Source of the DNA: Anagrus nilaparvatae | Lineage: Eukaryota > Arthropoda > Insecta > Hymenoptera > Mymaridae | Assembly: GCA_022575985.1 (NCBI GenBank) | Contig: JAKSXM010000007.1 | Location: forward strand, 38,876,501-38,940,500 | Direction: 5' to 3' | Length of the DNA stretch: 64,000 nt | In this document: in pieces, positions 23,003 through 33,519 of the stretch | Layout of the letters: every line of letters starts with the position of its first letter | Position numbering within the stretch: the first letter of the stretch is position 1 | Program-made: the position numbers and the translations under genes | The notes under the pieces: model-generated | What the model saw: only the letters and a program-made list of their open reading frames with translations | What the model was told of the DNA's origin: nothing | The model's database searches: none

Positions 23003-23456
23003 AGATATCCTTGTACGTCCTACATCGTCCCCTCTTTGGTTATGCATGCAAGAACCGTCCATCTCGGTCGCTCCTACTCACAGCTCCGAGTTAGGGTGTC
23101 GTCAATAGCTTTTTATTTCGCAGAATATCCTCCACGAACCTTGCGTCAGCACTCCATCCTTCTTCATTTTGAAGCATTCTTTCAACGACATTGTCAGGCG
23201 CAATGTCGCCTATTTCCACCTTCAGTTCCCTCCTTTTGATCACCCACCGATCGCAACGAAAGAACGTGTAATACGCATCATCGCGTTCGCCGGGACAGAA
23301 CACACATTCGGAGCTTCCAACTTTGCCCAACCTGAAGAGATAGGACTGAAAAAGCCCGTGTCCACTGAGAAACCGTGTCAGGCAGTAATTCACTTCCCCA
23401 TGTTCGCTCTGGATCCATGGAGCGACATCTTTTATGAGACACCTGGACGCAGGCAT
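23003..23456 (-). pseudogene. R1-like non-LTR retrotransposon, ORF2 C-terminal end
   Basis: On the minus strand, 23456-23091 encodes about 121 residues including EHGEVNYCLTRFLSGHG, FRLGKVGSSECVFCPGE and then RDDAYYTFFRCDRW. This is the region after the reverse transcriptase of R1-clade elements, with the CxxC...H...C-type motif (here CVFC ... C). The expected His is replaced by Tyr or Phe in AYYTFFRC. It is 5'-truncated at 23456, where it meets a plus-strand fragment of a related element. It is followed by a short untranslated region and an AAAT-rich tail. Confidence 0.75.
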
Positions 23457-24705
23457 CGCGCAAGGTTCGGTTCTCGGACCGGACCTGTGGAATGCCTTTT
23501 ACGATGGCTTGTTGCGCGTCCACCTCCCGGAAGGAGTTTCCCTGATCGGGTACGCCGACGACGTGGCCCTGACCATAACTGGCAGGGACATGGAGGTGAC
23601 CCAGGAGAGGTTGAATCTAGTCATGAGATGGATCAACCTCTGATTGGGCGATCACGGGCTCCAGCTTGCGATCCCAAAAACGGAGATCATACAGCTAACC
23701 CGTCGAAGGGTTCGATGTACTTCAGTACTTCGATGTAATTATCAACGACGGCGGAAACCCTCACACGATCCGAACCAGAACATCGGTAAAAAACCTGGGA
23801 GTTCAGCTTGATAACAAGCTGACCTTCTGGGAGCGATTTCAGAGGTCGTGTGAAAAGGCAGCGTCGGTCGCATCCTCCCTGTCAAGGCTCATGGCCAACA
23901 TTGGACATGGCTCATGTCCATGGCCAACATTGGACATGGCTCATGTCCATGGCCAACAAGAAGTCTGGGTGAAGACCACAGAAACTGCCAAGTATAGATA
24001 CAAAATATCGTCGGTACAGAGGCAAGCGGCAGTGAGGATCACCTGCGGATACCACACGGTATGTCTAGAAGCGATCCAGGTTGTTGCTTCGGTGATACCC
24101 ATTGACCTGCTAGCGTTGAAGCGGAAATTCATCTACGAGAGCGTAGATGAGCGCAAAGTGGCATCCACTCGCGCCCGCTTTAACTCTATGAAAGCATGGA
24201 AGAAACGATGGAAAAAGAACCAAGAGAAAAATGCCCAATGGACGCGCAGACTGATCTCAGACCTGCAGGCATGGATGGGACGATGTTGGAGCATTGGCAT
24301 AAGGTGGCAACAAAGGAGTGCTTGCACTGTCCGGGCGTGGAAGCTATAGTAAAGCACACATTCTTCGAGTGTGTGCGCTACGCGAAGGGATGCCCACCCT
24401 TCCCGATATTGAGGCCGGAGACGGTGGTCCCGGAAATGCTACGGAGTTCCGAAAACTGGAACAAAGTAGCAGAGTACGTAAGGGCCACCTTGTTGGAGAA
24501 GAAGGAGGAGGGCTTTCTATAGTAGAGAGCTCTCCTGCCCTTAGGCAGGGGGGAAGGCAGCGGCCAGCTGCCTAGGCTGCGCATCCCAAACTGAAGTTAT
24601 ATCTGAAAAGGGAGTTTGCGGGTCTTTAAGGCCCGCAAACACTCCATGGCTGATACAAGATTCACATATTTCCCTTAAAAAAATAATAATAATAATAATA
24701 ATAAT
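23440..24705 (+). pseudogene. R1-like non-LTR retrotransposon, reverse transcriptase to 3' end
   Basis: It begins inside the reverse transcriptase: GIAQGSVLGPDLWNAFYDGL (motif 4 region) and GYADDVALTITGRDM with the catalytic YADD at about 23551-23562. It continues through a thumb-like region with breaks (KTEIIQLTRRRV), then SSVQRQAAVRITCGYHTVCL at about 24010-24070. It ends with the CLHCPG ... H ... C motif and a terminal EKKEEGFL at about 24500. The 3' untranslated region has GGGTCTTTAAGGCCCGCAAA and ends with an (AAT)n tail at 24676-24705. Several frame changes and an internal 30 bp duplication show decay. The element would copy itself by target-primed reverse transcription. Confidence 0.85.
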
Positions 24706-24960
24706 GGTCCCAAAAGGATCAGCAAGACCGAGAGGAAAAAGAGGAAGAAGCAAAAAAAGCTGCAGCTTCAACTGGGAACCCAGGTACCTAAAATTCCGGG
24801 CCAGTTGCAAAAACATTTCCAGGTAGAAAAAATACCAAACAAAGTGGATGCCTGGGAAAAACCCAAAAAGAAGAAGAAAGATAATAAATTTTGGATCCAT
24901 TTTAAAAAGTGGCAAATGCGATAAAATTAGATAATTTTTATCTTGATTATTTCAACCCTA
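24706..24960 (+). other. Coding-like Glu/Lys-rich stretch, unassigned
   Basis: The sequence shows codon-like composition (GACCGAGAGGAAAAAGAGG, then CTGCAGCTTCAACTGGGAAC). Read in one frame it begins DREEKEEEAKKAAASTGNPG, then frames alternate. It is probably an eroded retroelement segment. There is no family call. Confidence 0.25.
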
Positions 24961-24963
24961 ATT

Positions 24964-25094
24964 TTAGAAAAAGAAGGCATTAATCTTGAAAGTCAACGCT
25001 TGGGCAACGATGAGCCAGTAAAATATTTTAAAAATCAATTATTTAGGCCAAGTTTTCTTTCGAATTTTCTCAAGCAAATGAAGCCAGATTGTAG
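24964..25094 (+). CDS. Candidate exon of unknown gene near the Polinton-like cluster
   Basis: The frame reads LEKEGINLESQRLGNDEPVK, then KNQLFRPSFLSNFLKQMKPD. It ends in AG just before GTAAAT at 25095, a plausible donor. Composition is protein-like. The next downstream open segment (25435-25746) begins after TTTTTAG, but the phases do not join cleanly, so either the pairing is wrong or one member has shifted. No family is recognised. Confidence 0.3.
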
Positions 25095-25434
25095 GTAAAT
25101 TTATATGTATGACTTTTATAATTTTGAAAAGGTTTGTTTAATTGTTTTTAACGTTTTTTGACCATTTATTCACAGGGGGGCTATTTTTAATTTAAATTTA
25201 TCAAGTGTTTAACGTTTTATTTGAAGCTTTTGCAAGTTTTATTTTGATTTTTAAACGCGCATGCGTTAATTTACATAAAAGTCACTCGAACATCTATTGA
25301 CTTTGCAGTATTGTTTTTGAATTCAACATATTTGTTTTCTCTTGTTTCGAGTGAATCGCCATAAAAGATGTAAGTTGAAATAAATATACAAGTAATCGTT
25401 TATTTTTCTAAAAATCAAATAATCACATTTTTAG

Positions 25435-25746
25435 GGTTTTAATTCAAAACCGACTTCTCCCCTTACAACATCATCAGATTTACAAGTGGGAATTAATATT
25501 GATACTTGCAAAGTAAAAGTTGTTTCCCAACTAATTAACAAAAAAGGTGGAAACATTATATTTTTGAAAGATGAATTTTTTAAATTAAAAAACGATTTAG
25601 ATCCAGAGAATTTTCCAAAATTTGATGATATTAACATCGAATCCGTGAAAATAGATATGAACTGGATTGAATATAAATTTACGCAAGAGAATTTGTACGT
25701 GTCCAAGACCGGGCAGATGAGCGAAAACTTGCGCAACAAGTTTTAG
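25435..25746 (+). CDS. Unrecognised ORF at the left side of the virus-like element
   Basis: An open frame of about 103 codons after a TTTTTAG acceptor-like site at 25428-25434. It starts FNSKPTSPLTTSSDLQVGIN and closes with VSKTGQMSENLRNKF and a TAG. There is an ATG-less start, so it is an exon or is truncated. It contains a charged middle (FLKDEFFKLKNDLDPENF) and no membrane segment. It lies just outside the row of virus-like genes and could be part of that element's left end. Function unknown. Confidence 0.35.
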   Translation, partial: GFNSKPTSPLTTSSDLQVGINIDTCKVKVVSQLINKKGGNIIFLKDEFFKLKNDLDPENFPKFDDINIESVKIDMNWIEYKFTQENLYVSKTGQMSENLRNKF

Positions 25747-26285
25747 TACACCATTAAAAATGATAAAATTATTGAATACGAATTAATTTACATGCATTTT
25801 AATTTTCTTCTTGAATCGGAATTGTAAACGAGTAACTTTTAACGAAAATTTAAATGTAATAAAAGAAATTTGTATTTGCTCGTTTTGTGCTAATTCAAGA
25901 AAAAATTATGATTTTTTAAATGCCATTCATTTTAGACATAGGATACTTAGAATAGAAGTTTTATTGCAAAATGTATTGCAAAATAAATTTGAACAATATA
26001 TAGATTCTAATTTTTAGACATAGGAATTTTATAACAAAAAATGTATTCAAATTAAAAACCTTTTAAATTAATTAACGAAAATTGTATTGATTCAAAAAAA
26101 AATTATGATTTTTTAAATACCATTCTCTTTAGAATAGAAGCTTTATTGCAAAATAAATTTAAACTATATTAAGATTCTAATTTTTAGACATAGGAAATTT
26201 ATAACAAAAAAAATGTATTCGAAAATTAATTAAAACGATATATGTATTAAAATTAAAAACTTTGTAAATTATTTAACGCACATCA
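25747..26285. repeat. Diverged direct repeats, non-coding
   Basis: TTTAGACATAGGA, TTGCAAAATAAATTT and AAAAATTATGATTTTTTAAA recur at about 25900-26025, 26090-26165 and 26185-26260. They mark two or three old tandem copies of about 150 bp. No gene. Confidence 0.5.
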
Positions 26286-26289
26286 CAAC

Positions 26290-26818
26290 ACAGTTTTTAG
26301 TTTAAAATTGTGATCAATTTTGTATTTGATCATTTTTTTAAAAGACGATTTCCGAATTCGATTCGAATTTCCAGTTCGGTTATTGAGTTTTGGTTTTTTA
26401 CATCGGAAAATCAAAGAGCAATTTCCATTGTTGTTAAACGAGTTCCAATTTTCGGTACGATGTCTGTAATGTATTTTTTTAATTCACTGTAAGAAATATC
26501 ATTTACATCATCGCATTTATGATATTTCACAATCCCTAAAAGCTCTTCTAAAATGCGCATACGTAAACTGAGATCCGTAATAATTTTTGAAATATATTCT
26601 TTGATATTTGTGTATGGTAAATCACCCCTTGGTTCGTTTTCGTCCAGAGCCACCTCGAAAATTTCTTCCAAAAATCCCAACCTCGAACCAATAAGAAGAT
26701 TGTTACAAGTGGTAAAAGCTTCGAGTTTTAACTTTAATTGCGTTAATCTTTTGCTTATAGCTGAAAAATCTTGCGATGTTTCTTTTAATTTCTCACCAAA
26801 TTCATTTTTGCACGCTTC
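26290..26818 (-). pseudogene. Helical protein of the virus-like element, unknown function
   Basis: The minus-strand frame from about 26815 reads with many heptad-like helices (ISKRLTQLKLKLEAF, then LGFLEEIFEVALDENEPRGD, then LRMRILEELLGIVKYH). It closes near 26410, after which a stop is followed by more coding-like sequence (LEIRIEFGNRLLKK). No start codon is clear. It directly follows the conserved gene at 26820-27835 on the same strand, overlapping at the stop. It is probably a structural or accessory protein of that element. No family name is offered. Confidence 0.4.
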
Positions 26819-26819
26819 T

Positions 26820-27835
26820 TTAATATATACATCCAGCTTTAGATATTTCCTCCAAAATTTCCTGAATTTCGTTGTCCAAAAAATTATCTCCAGCTTGCGT
26901 TTCCGTCACAAGAAGCTTTAATCTGTCCACCAACTCATTCGGATTATCCCAATACGAAAACGCCTTTTTAATATTCTTATTGAAAGGACCCCGCACAAAC
27001 CTTATGGGATTCGGTATGTTGGTATGTTGTACATTTCGTAATACTTTTTCGGCTCGCACAAAGCTCCAAAGCTCCACAGATCCATCATTATTTAACTAAA
27101 TAAGGTAACTCCGGTAACTAAATCCCGTATGATATTGAGGTATTTTTCACCTTTCGAAACTAAAATCGTCCCATTTTCTTGGCCGTTTTGTTTATGCGCA
27201 AAAATTTCACCGTATACAGCCTTGTCAGCTTCTGTGTAGTAACCTGGTAGTGGTTTTTTGTTATATATTAAAGAGAATAATCCTTTTGTACCCGTGTAAG
27301 TCTTTGAGCCAACGGAGAAATTGTCATTTTTGAAAATAGTTAATCGCTTTGAACCCTGTATATGTGAATTTCCGGAAACTTTCGGTCCAAAGACATTATC
27401 ATATTTACTTGCATCTGCCTTAAAATCTAAAAAAAACTTCACCCGCAATTGGACCTAGCTCTGCGCGTGCGCTGGTCTTTTAATTTTATTATCTATAAGA
27501 GATTCATTTGCAAAAAAAGTGGTATCAATTTGTTTGCGTTTTAGATTAGTTCGAGTACCGCTAGTACTACCATCAGAAATATCGACTAAATCTATTATAT
27601 TTTCATCCTCTTTTTGTTTACATTCTTTGAAATCAATCAAATTTTTGTCTTCCTATTTTTTAGCTATGCTTTTTAGCGGTTCAATTATGGGGGCAAAAGT
27701 TTTTTACGCCATTAGATTAAATTGCGCATCGTGCTGCTTTAATGTTTTATATTTTTTGCGAACATTCGAACGAGCTTGCTCGATTAACTTTGCAGTCTCT
27801 ATTATTTTTTATTCTATTTCGGACAATCGTTTTGG
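26820..27835 (-). pseudogene. Conserved hypothetical gene of capsid-encoding Polinton-like elements
   Basis: From 27835 downward the minus strand shows an N-terminal coil (RKKYKTLKQHDAQF), then IIEPLKSIAKK, an acidic Ser/Thr-rich linker (27640-27455) and a folded part. The folded part is in 27448-27092 (FGPKVSGNSHIQGS, then YTGTKGLFSLIYNKKP, then YYTEADKAVYGEI) and in 27077-26820 (SYWDNPNELVDRLKLLVTET, then AGDNFLDNEIQEILEEI). This order matches a protein I recall from insect and cnidarian repeats that travels with the packaging ATPase and capsid-like genes. Its role is not established. Stops and frame changes at about 27452, 27090 and 27650 make it a pseudogene. Confidence 0.55.
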
Positions 27836-27839
27836 TTTC

Positions 27840-28487
27840 AGACGAATAAACGTACTAATCCCGAGGCGATACATCCGTCGTTTACATCAAATTCTTTGAT
27901 AATTACCAAAAATCAGTGTTTTTTTCCTTCAAAAATAAGTTTCAAATTTAAATGGTCTTGAGAATATACAACAATCATGTTTATATTATCTCAAATTAGT
28001 TGCTCGGAGATTTTTTAATAAGTTTGCGATAAATAAAAGCAATCTGTCAAATAATGCCGACCTAAACACATGTATGTTTTGGCTGCGTTTTGGGAGCAAT
28101 TTATGACGTCATCAAATACCATGAGCGTATGTCTTTTGGCTATTTCGGGTTCCGGAATTTCTGCGTCGCTTATAAAAAAATTTAATCGAACTTCTGGTAA
28201 TTTTTCTTCATCAAAAATCAGTCTCAAAAGCTCGTATTTAGGTTGAAAAGGGGTTTTTGTGAATATGTCCACTTGGAAAAATGAAAACCAAATAGACTAT
28301 TTATTAAAGCAATTAATAAGTTAGTTTTTCCGCAATTACTTGGCCCACAGAGAATTGCTCGCAAGCTACCTCCTAAAAGCTTGCCATTTTTTACCTGAAA
28401 TACGTCAAAAATTTTTTCTTTCTGGTCAACAAACTCCATTTTATTAAAAACTAGTGCATAAATGTAAACGTTTTTATACTTGTCCAC
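27840..28487 (-). pseudogene. Packaging-type ATPase of a virus-like (Polinton/adintovirus) element
   Basis: The minus strand starts with ATG at 28439 (MEFVDQKEKIF). A Walker A is visible as CGPSNCGKTNLL (about 28355-28320). The frame slips near 28255 and continues as TKTPFQPKYELLRLIF, then a Walker B in TLMVFDDVI (about 28120-28095). GRHYLTDCFYLSQTY closes the main open part at 28015. Coding traces go on to about 27840. In virus-like elements this A32-type ATPase pumps DNA into capsids. The motif order and the C(M/L)GRH...DCFYLSQTY signature are characteristic. A frameshift and stops show the copy is dead. The closest relatives are capsid-encoding Polinton-like elements of insects. Confidence 0.75.
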
Positions 28488-28589
28488 TCAGTCGTAATGT
28501 AACAACCACGGCAGACGCATGTTAAATAATTTTCTCGGATAATTGAAGCGAAAAATACATATTCCGACTTATAACTACTGCGATATGTA

Positions 28590-28935
28590 ACGTCTATATG
28601 TATAAAATATTTATTTTTTCCAAAAGGTCCAGGTACCCGTCTGGAAAGCTGTCTTCGGGACAATATACAACCAAAGAATCCTCTTGATTCAGCGTGTTTG
28701 ACGCATGATATCCAATATCATAAGTTTAAAGATTTAAAATCGCGCCACAAAGCCGATAAGGAGCTTTTTTCAGCTGCAAAAAAGCGAATTTTCGCGGCAG
28801 ATTCATCTTTGGGCGAAAAAGCCGTGACGGCTATGGTTGCGACCTTAATTGGCTTAAAAGAGAAGAGAATGGGTGCGTGTAGGAGTACGCGTAAGACACG
28901 CTGCCGCAGGCTTCCGCTGATCAACCGCCGGGACG
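28590..28935 (+). pseudogene. Parvovirus-type phospholipase A2 domain fragment
   Basis: The + strand frame holds KGPGTRLESCL (calcium-binding loop, about 28626-28658) and DSACLTHDIQYHKFKDLKSR (catalytic His-Asp pair, about 28686-28745). It then has HKADKELF and SSLGEKAVTAM. That is the layout of the secreted-PLA2-like domain found in densovirus VP1 proteins and in minor capsid proteins of adintoviruses, where it helps particles leave endosomes. The frame stays open through the domain and then passes into an Arg-rich stretch (RSTRKTRCRRLPL). It is cut at about 28936 by the start of a foldback repeat, so the C-terminal part is missing. Divergent orientation relative to the ATPase gene, starting about 100 bp away, is typical of these genomes. 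Confidence 0.8.
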
Positions 28936-30825
28936 GAGCTTTAAACTTTTTAATATTTCGGATAAATCGGCACCAATATTAAAAATAAATTAGAATTACT
29001 TTTAACGGTATACTATAAGATTTTGGCCTGTGCTGAGACCTAATCTGCCATCCAAATTTCAAAAATTTAATATTGCAGCCTTAGAATTGGATAATTTAAA
29101 AAAAATTTCCTAGATTTTTAAAACAAGAATAAAAATAGTTTTAAGAGACTATTAGGTAGTTTTCTGGTGCGTTAGGGCCGAATCTGGCATCCAAAATTCT
29201 TTAATACGGTGACCTTCAAATTGGCCAATATTCGCCAAACATTTCCTAGATTTTTAGAATTAAAAAAAAATATTTTTAAAAGTTTCGTGTTATTTACTCA
29301 AGAGTGGCATCTTACTTCTACGAAACTTTTTCGACGCTTCTATGAAGTATCGGGCCACACGTAACCTAAACTTCTGTACACTTCTACGCACTTCTCCAGG
29401 CTTGGTAGACAGTAAGGACTTCGGGATGGTAAATTTTTAAATGATAATTAAATCAGAATAATAAAAATATTATAAATTAGCCAAATATTAATACAATTTT
29501 TGGCGTAAATATCTGGGAATTTTTGGATATGCTGACTAAGAAATTAGTATAAACTAAACCACAAGCCTTAACCTAAGGCTATAATAAAAAAAAGATACGA
29601 CAAACTTGACACTTGTGTAACCTAGGCTATATTAAAAAACGACAGGTCAAGCCTCTTGAGATGCCTTTTTATTAGAATATTTTCGATTTAGGAACTTTTG
29701 ATGCAGAAGTACCTAGGGAGCATAGGTGTGAAGTACCTAGGGACCTATGGTGCAGAAGTCCCTAAAGACCTTTGATGCAGAAGTACCTAGGGGCTTTGGT
29801 GCAGAAATATCTAGGGACTATTGGTGCAGAAGTCACTAAATACCTTTGGTGCAGAAGTAACTAGGAACCTTTGGTGCAGAAGTCCCTAAAGGCCTTTGTT
29901 TCAGAAGTACCTAAGGAGCATTGTTGCAGAAGTCCCTAATTGAATTAATTTTGTTCACTTTGATGTCTAAGCAGCATGATTTCTATAGTAAAAATCTAAA
30001 TATAAATATTTGGATATAAATATTTATATTATGAACACAGTAGATACTTTATTATCAGTGTTTTAAGTGAATATGTTCCATGCTCGTTGGTTGTGTAGTT
30101 ACACAAATCGGTTATAAATTTTTTATTATAGCCTTAGGTTAAGGCTTGTGGTTTAGTTTATACTCATTTCGTAGTCAGCATATCCAAAAACTCCCAGATA
30201 TTTACGCCAAAAATTGCATTAATATTTAGCTAATTTATAATATTTTTATTATTTTGATTTAATTATCATTCAAAAATTAACCTAGTTTTCTCACTAATTT
30301 TAATAAATAATTTTTAAAGTATTTGTTAAATATTAGTGCATAACTCTGAGAACAACTGTCTGCGTCCCTAACTCCTCGCTGTCTACTAAGCCTGGAAGAA
30401 GTGCGTGAAAGTGTACAAAAGTTTAGGTTACGTGTGGCCCGCAACTTCATAGAAGCGACGAAGAAGTTTCGTAGAAGTAAGATGCCACTCTTGAGTAAAT
30501 AACACGATACGTTTGAAAATATTTTTTTTATTTTAAAAATCTAGGGATTTTTTGGCGAATATTGGCCAAATTTAAGGCTACCATTTTAAATTTTGAATTT
30601 TGGATGCCAGATTCGGTCTCAGCGCAATAGACAACTCCTTAATAGTCTCTTAAAAGTATTTTTATTATTTTAATAATCTAGGAAATTTTTTTTAATTTTT
30701 TTAATTTTAAGGCTGCAATATTAAATTTGGATGGCATATTAGGACTCAGCACACGCCAAAACTCAAAACTATTTCTAATTTATTGGTGCCGAAATATCCG
30801 AAATATTAAAAAGTTCGAAGCTGTG
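28936..30825. mobile_element. Foldback element inserted in the virus-like element
   Basis: CTTTTTAATATTTCGGATA at about 28946 is mirrored by TATCCGAAATATTAAAAAG near 30813. The arms match through TAGAATTACTTTTAA-like sequence, GACTATTAGGTAGTTTTCTG / CAACTCCTTAATAGTCTC, CTTACTTCTACGAAACTTTT and its complement, and AGCCTTAACCTAAGGCT. Arms are about 28936-29600 and 30120-30825. The loop contains a minisatellite (29690-29945). No transposase. Confidence 0.75.
29690..29945. repeat. Minisatellite of about 28 to 31 bp units
   Basis: Eight or nine units follow the theme CCTTTGGTGCAGAAGTxCCT with AGGGA or AAAGA spacers. They alternate between ACCTAGG and CCCTAAA variants, which suggests a higher-order two-unit pattern. 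Confidence 0.8.
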
Positions 30826-30837
30826 GCCTTCTCAGGT

Positions 30838-31860
30838 AAAAATGAATAAATAAAACTTTCTAATTTTTTTTTATTTTACAATGCATGCTCAATAAAATTG
30901 TTTATTAATGTTGTCCAAAGAGACACTGATAAGAAAAACAGGAAGTTAGAAACATATAAGTATAATTAAAAACACATAAATGAAAACATATTTAGTTAAA
31001 AACATATAAAAAAATTAATTAATCGTCTTCCATATCCAATATCTAGATTTCCACGACTCTGCGTAAGAACTTTCGTTAAGTGCGAAAATAGCGATAAAGC
31101 CCGTTTTAGCTATTTTAAGGGTGAAATATTGAATATTAATGAAAAAGGACTCGAAAATTCTTGATTAGCGACCCAAAAATCTATATGGACCTATCCTGGA
31201 TGATCAAAGTGCTAAAATAGCAAAAACGCACCTGTTAGGGGTAGTTTTAGTCGAAAATTCTTGATTAGCGACCCAAAAATCTATAAGGACCTATCCTGGA
31301 TGATCAAAGTGCTAAAATAGCAAAAACGTACCTGTTAGGGGTAGTTTTAGCTATTTTAAGGGTAAAACATTAAATATTTATGAAAATCGAGTCAAATTTC
31401 TTGATTAGCGACCCAAAAATCTATACGGACATATTCTGGATGCTCAAAGTGAGAGAATATTAAAAAGACCCCTTTTAGGGGTAGTTTTAGCTATTTTAAG
31501 GGTGAAATATTGAGTATTTATAAAAAAAGAATCGAAATTCTTGATTAGCGACCCAAAAAACCTATATGGACATATTCTGGATGCTCATAGTGCGAAAATA
31601 ACAAAAACACCCCCGTTTGGGGGTTAAATTTGAATTATTTCTAAAAAAGAAGTTGAAATTCTTGATTAGCGACCCAAAAAACCCGTATTGTGCTAATCTG
31701 AGCGCTTAAAGTGCGAATATGTAAAAAAAACCTCTTACTTAGGGTTGTTTTTGCAAAGTTAAGGGTGAAGCCCCCATTTCTTTACGAAATGACCCCGATT
31801 TTTGTGTTCAGCGACCCAAAAAATCAATACATCTTCCTCTCCCCACCCCCCCCCCCCCAC
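30838..31860. mobile_element. Second, reduced copy of the 15.4-17.5 kb foldback family
   Basis: AATGAATAAATAAAACTTTC and TTTACAATGCATGCTCAATA match the loop flank at 15900-15960. ATCGTCTTCCATATCCAATA and GACTCTGCGTAAGAACTTTC match 16098-16145, the end of the CXC fragment. Then come five modules with CTTGATTAGCGACCCAAAAA (from about 31161) and the arm sequence GTGTTCAGCGACCCAAAAAA near 31806. A C-rich tract ends it. The gene fragment and one arm are missing. Confidence 0.75.
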
Positions 31861-32130
31861 CGGTATGTTGCCTGGCGTAATGATTAAATTTTATTATTTA
31901 AGTAATTTAATATATATTACGTATTAAATATATCAATTTACACACTACTTTTGATTAAACCTTCACTTTAATGTTGATTAGTTGGTAATTTTTATGTTTT
32001 ACACATTACATTTGTGTAACAATAAGGATTTAAATTTTATGATTAAATTCTTATTCAAATTGTCACACTATGGTTTTGAGTGTACATTTACGTATCAGGT
32101 GTTTTAAACACACATACGGATACAGGTGTA
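31861..32130. other. Non-coding sequence
   Basis: Nothing supported. It separates the reduced foldback from the capsid-like gene. Confidence 0.5.
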
Positions 32131-33112
32131 AAAACTGTCAAAAACAATCCATTTTATCTCTTTGAGGAGTGTCGAATTATCGGGACGATGTTTTGATTCT
32201 GTGAAAGACCTTCGAATTGTTGAAAACATAAAAAATTTTCTTCTCAAGAGCATGTGCGAATCTAAATCATCAACGAGCTTAGGATGGTTTCCCTTCAACA
32301 TTTTAAAAAACAATGCCAAATTTGATTTTTATTTACCCTTGAAAGAAATATTCGGTTTCTGTGCCGATTACACAAAAATTGTGCCTTTTGTTATACCGGA
32401 AATTCTTTTGAAAAAATCCAGAACTGACGCCAATTGCTTTTTTAGTGAAACAAACACTGAGACTATTTCAGTTACTCTCTATAATGTTTATTTGAGTGTA
32501 CCCCATGTTGAATTGGCCCCCGTACCACGATTGAAATTTTTGAATATGTTGGAAAAAGGACAACAGCTGGAAATGAATTTCAGAAGTCAAAAATTTTTTG
32601 TTCGTCCAAAAGTCCCTAAAATGACTCTATTCTTTTGGCAAGTCCAGTCTCTGGCTCTGGGCAAGTGACCAATTTTTGTCATTTTGGCATTTTCTGACGG
32701 TAGGGTGGACAAATTGAAAAAAGATTTCACGCAGTTTGATTCCATGAAAATTCGAAACCCCAAATTAAACTTCAGCTCGCAGTCAATTCCATACGAGCAA
32801 CAGTCGTTTGATTTTGCAAATAACAAGTTTTTAGAAGCATATAAATCTTATTCCGATTTTCGAAAATTATATCTTGGAAAAGACACCGACGAAATAGCCC
32901 TCTCAGTTGATAATTTTGTTAAAAATTACCCTCTGTTTATATTAAATTGCATGTTTGTCGAATCTGTTATAAAGTCAGAAGCCATTGACGTTAGATTGGA
33001 ATGCGAATTTCACGAAAATATAACGAACGATAATTGTACAGCTTATTGTCTAATTGTTACCGATTATTCGATAAATTACAACCCCTTAACGAACATTGTC
33101 GAAAACATTTAG
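32131..33112 (+). pseudogene. Double jelly-roll capsid-like protein of a virus-like element
   Basis: An open frame with one premature TGA (32666-32668) and otherwise intact for about 320 codons. Recognisable landmarks are AKFDFYLPLKEIFGFCADYTK, of which the core FYLPLKEIFGFCADY is most typical, then FVIPEILLKKSRTDANCFF, SVPHVELAPVPRLKFLNML, MNFRSQKF and FFWQVQSLALGK. After the stop come FDSMKIRNPKLNF, DVRLECEFHENIT and TAYCLIVTDYSINYNPLTNI at the end. This is the pattern of the double jelly-roll major capsid-like proteins found in Polinton-like and related insect elements. No ATG opens the frame after the TAA at about 32128, so the N-terminus is lost or shifted. Neighbouring ATPase, PLA2 and polymerase genes support the assignment. 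Confidence 0.7.
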
Positions 33113-33141
33113 TGCAAAAGCGAATTGGACGGTATTGCAGA

Positions 33142-33507
33142 CATGCAATTTTTTAAGATTGGGGGGTATACGTAATTAAAGAATTCGCCGTTGTCACAGA
33201 GAACTCGCGCATGTGCCATTTTATTTTCAAACCCCCTTCAAATATCGAACTAAATAGCAGGGATTTGAAAAATACCAAGTGGTTTCAACAACACCATCAC
33301 GATCTCCTCTGGAAATCAGGGTCCGAACCCTTCATCGATTCAATTAACAAAATACAAAACAGCTTGAACTCGAAAAATGGCATTTGCATCGTTTTTGTCA
33401 AGGGTCTTCAAAAAACGGAATTTCTAAAGTTCCTCGGCATTAACGCCCAGAATATCGAGGCTTATGGTGCCAAATACAGAATTAAAGAAATAAAAAACGT
33501 TATTTAA
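33142..33507 (+). pseudogene. Conserved gene downstream of the capsid-like gene, unknown function
   Basis: An ATG at 33142 reads MQFFKIGGY and then shifts frame at a run of G (about 33160-33166). The other frame continues IKEFAVVTENSRMCHFIFKP and goes on with WFQQHHHDLLWKSGSEPF, ending IVFVKGLQKTEFLKFLG and ending at 33507. The combination FIFKPP ... HH.L.W.SG ... VKG..K...L is one I recall from the same family of insect repeats, next to capsid-like genes. It may have a nuclease-like fold, but that is inference. It is cut at about 33507-33520, where opposite-strand polymerase sequence begins. Confidence 0.5.
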
Positions 33508-33519
33508 AAGCTTAAACAG

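Noticed and set aside
23169..23738. 189-codon frame on the plus strand across the R1-like junction
   Set aside because: It is an antisense and out-of-frame shadow of two retroelement fragments whose true frames show reverse-transcriptase motifs.
29690..29945. Repetitive protein-coding segment
   Set aside because: Unit lengths vary between 28 and 31 bp, so no frame is kept through the array.
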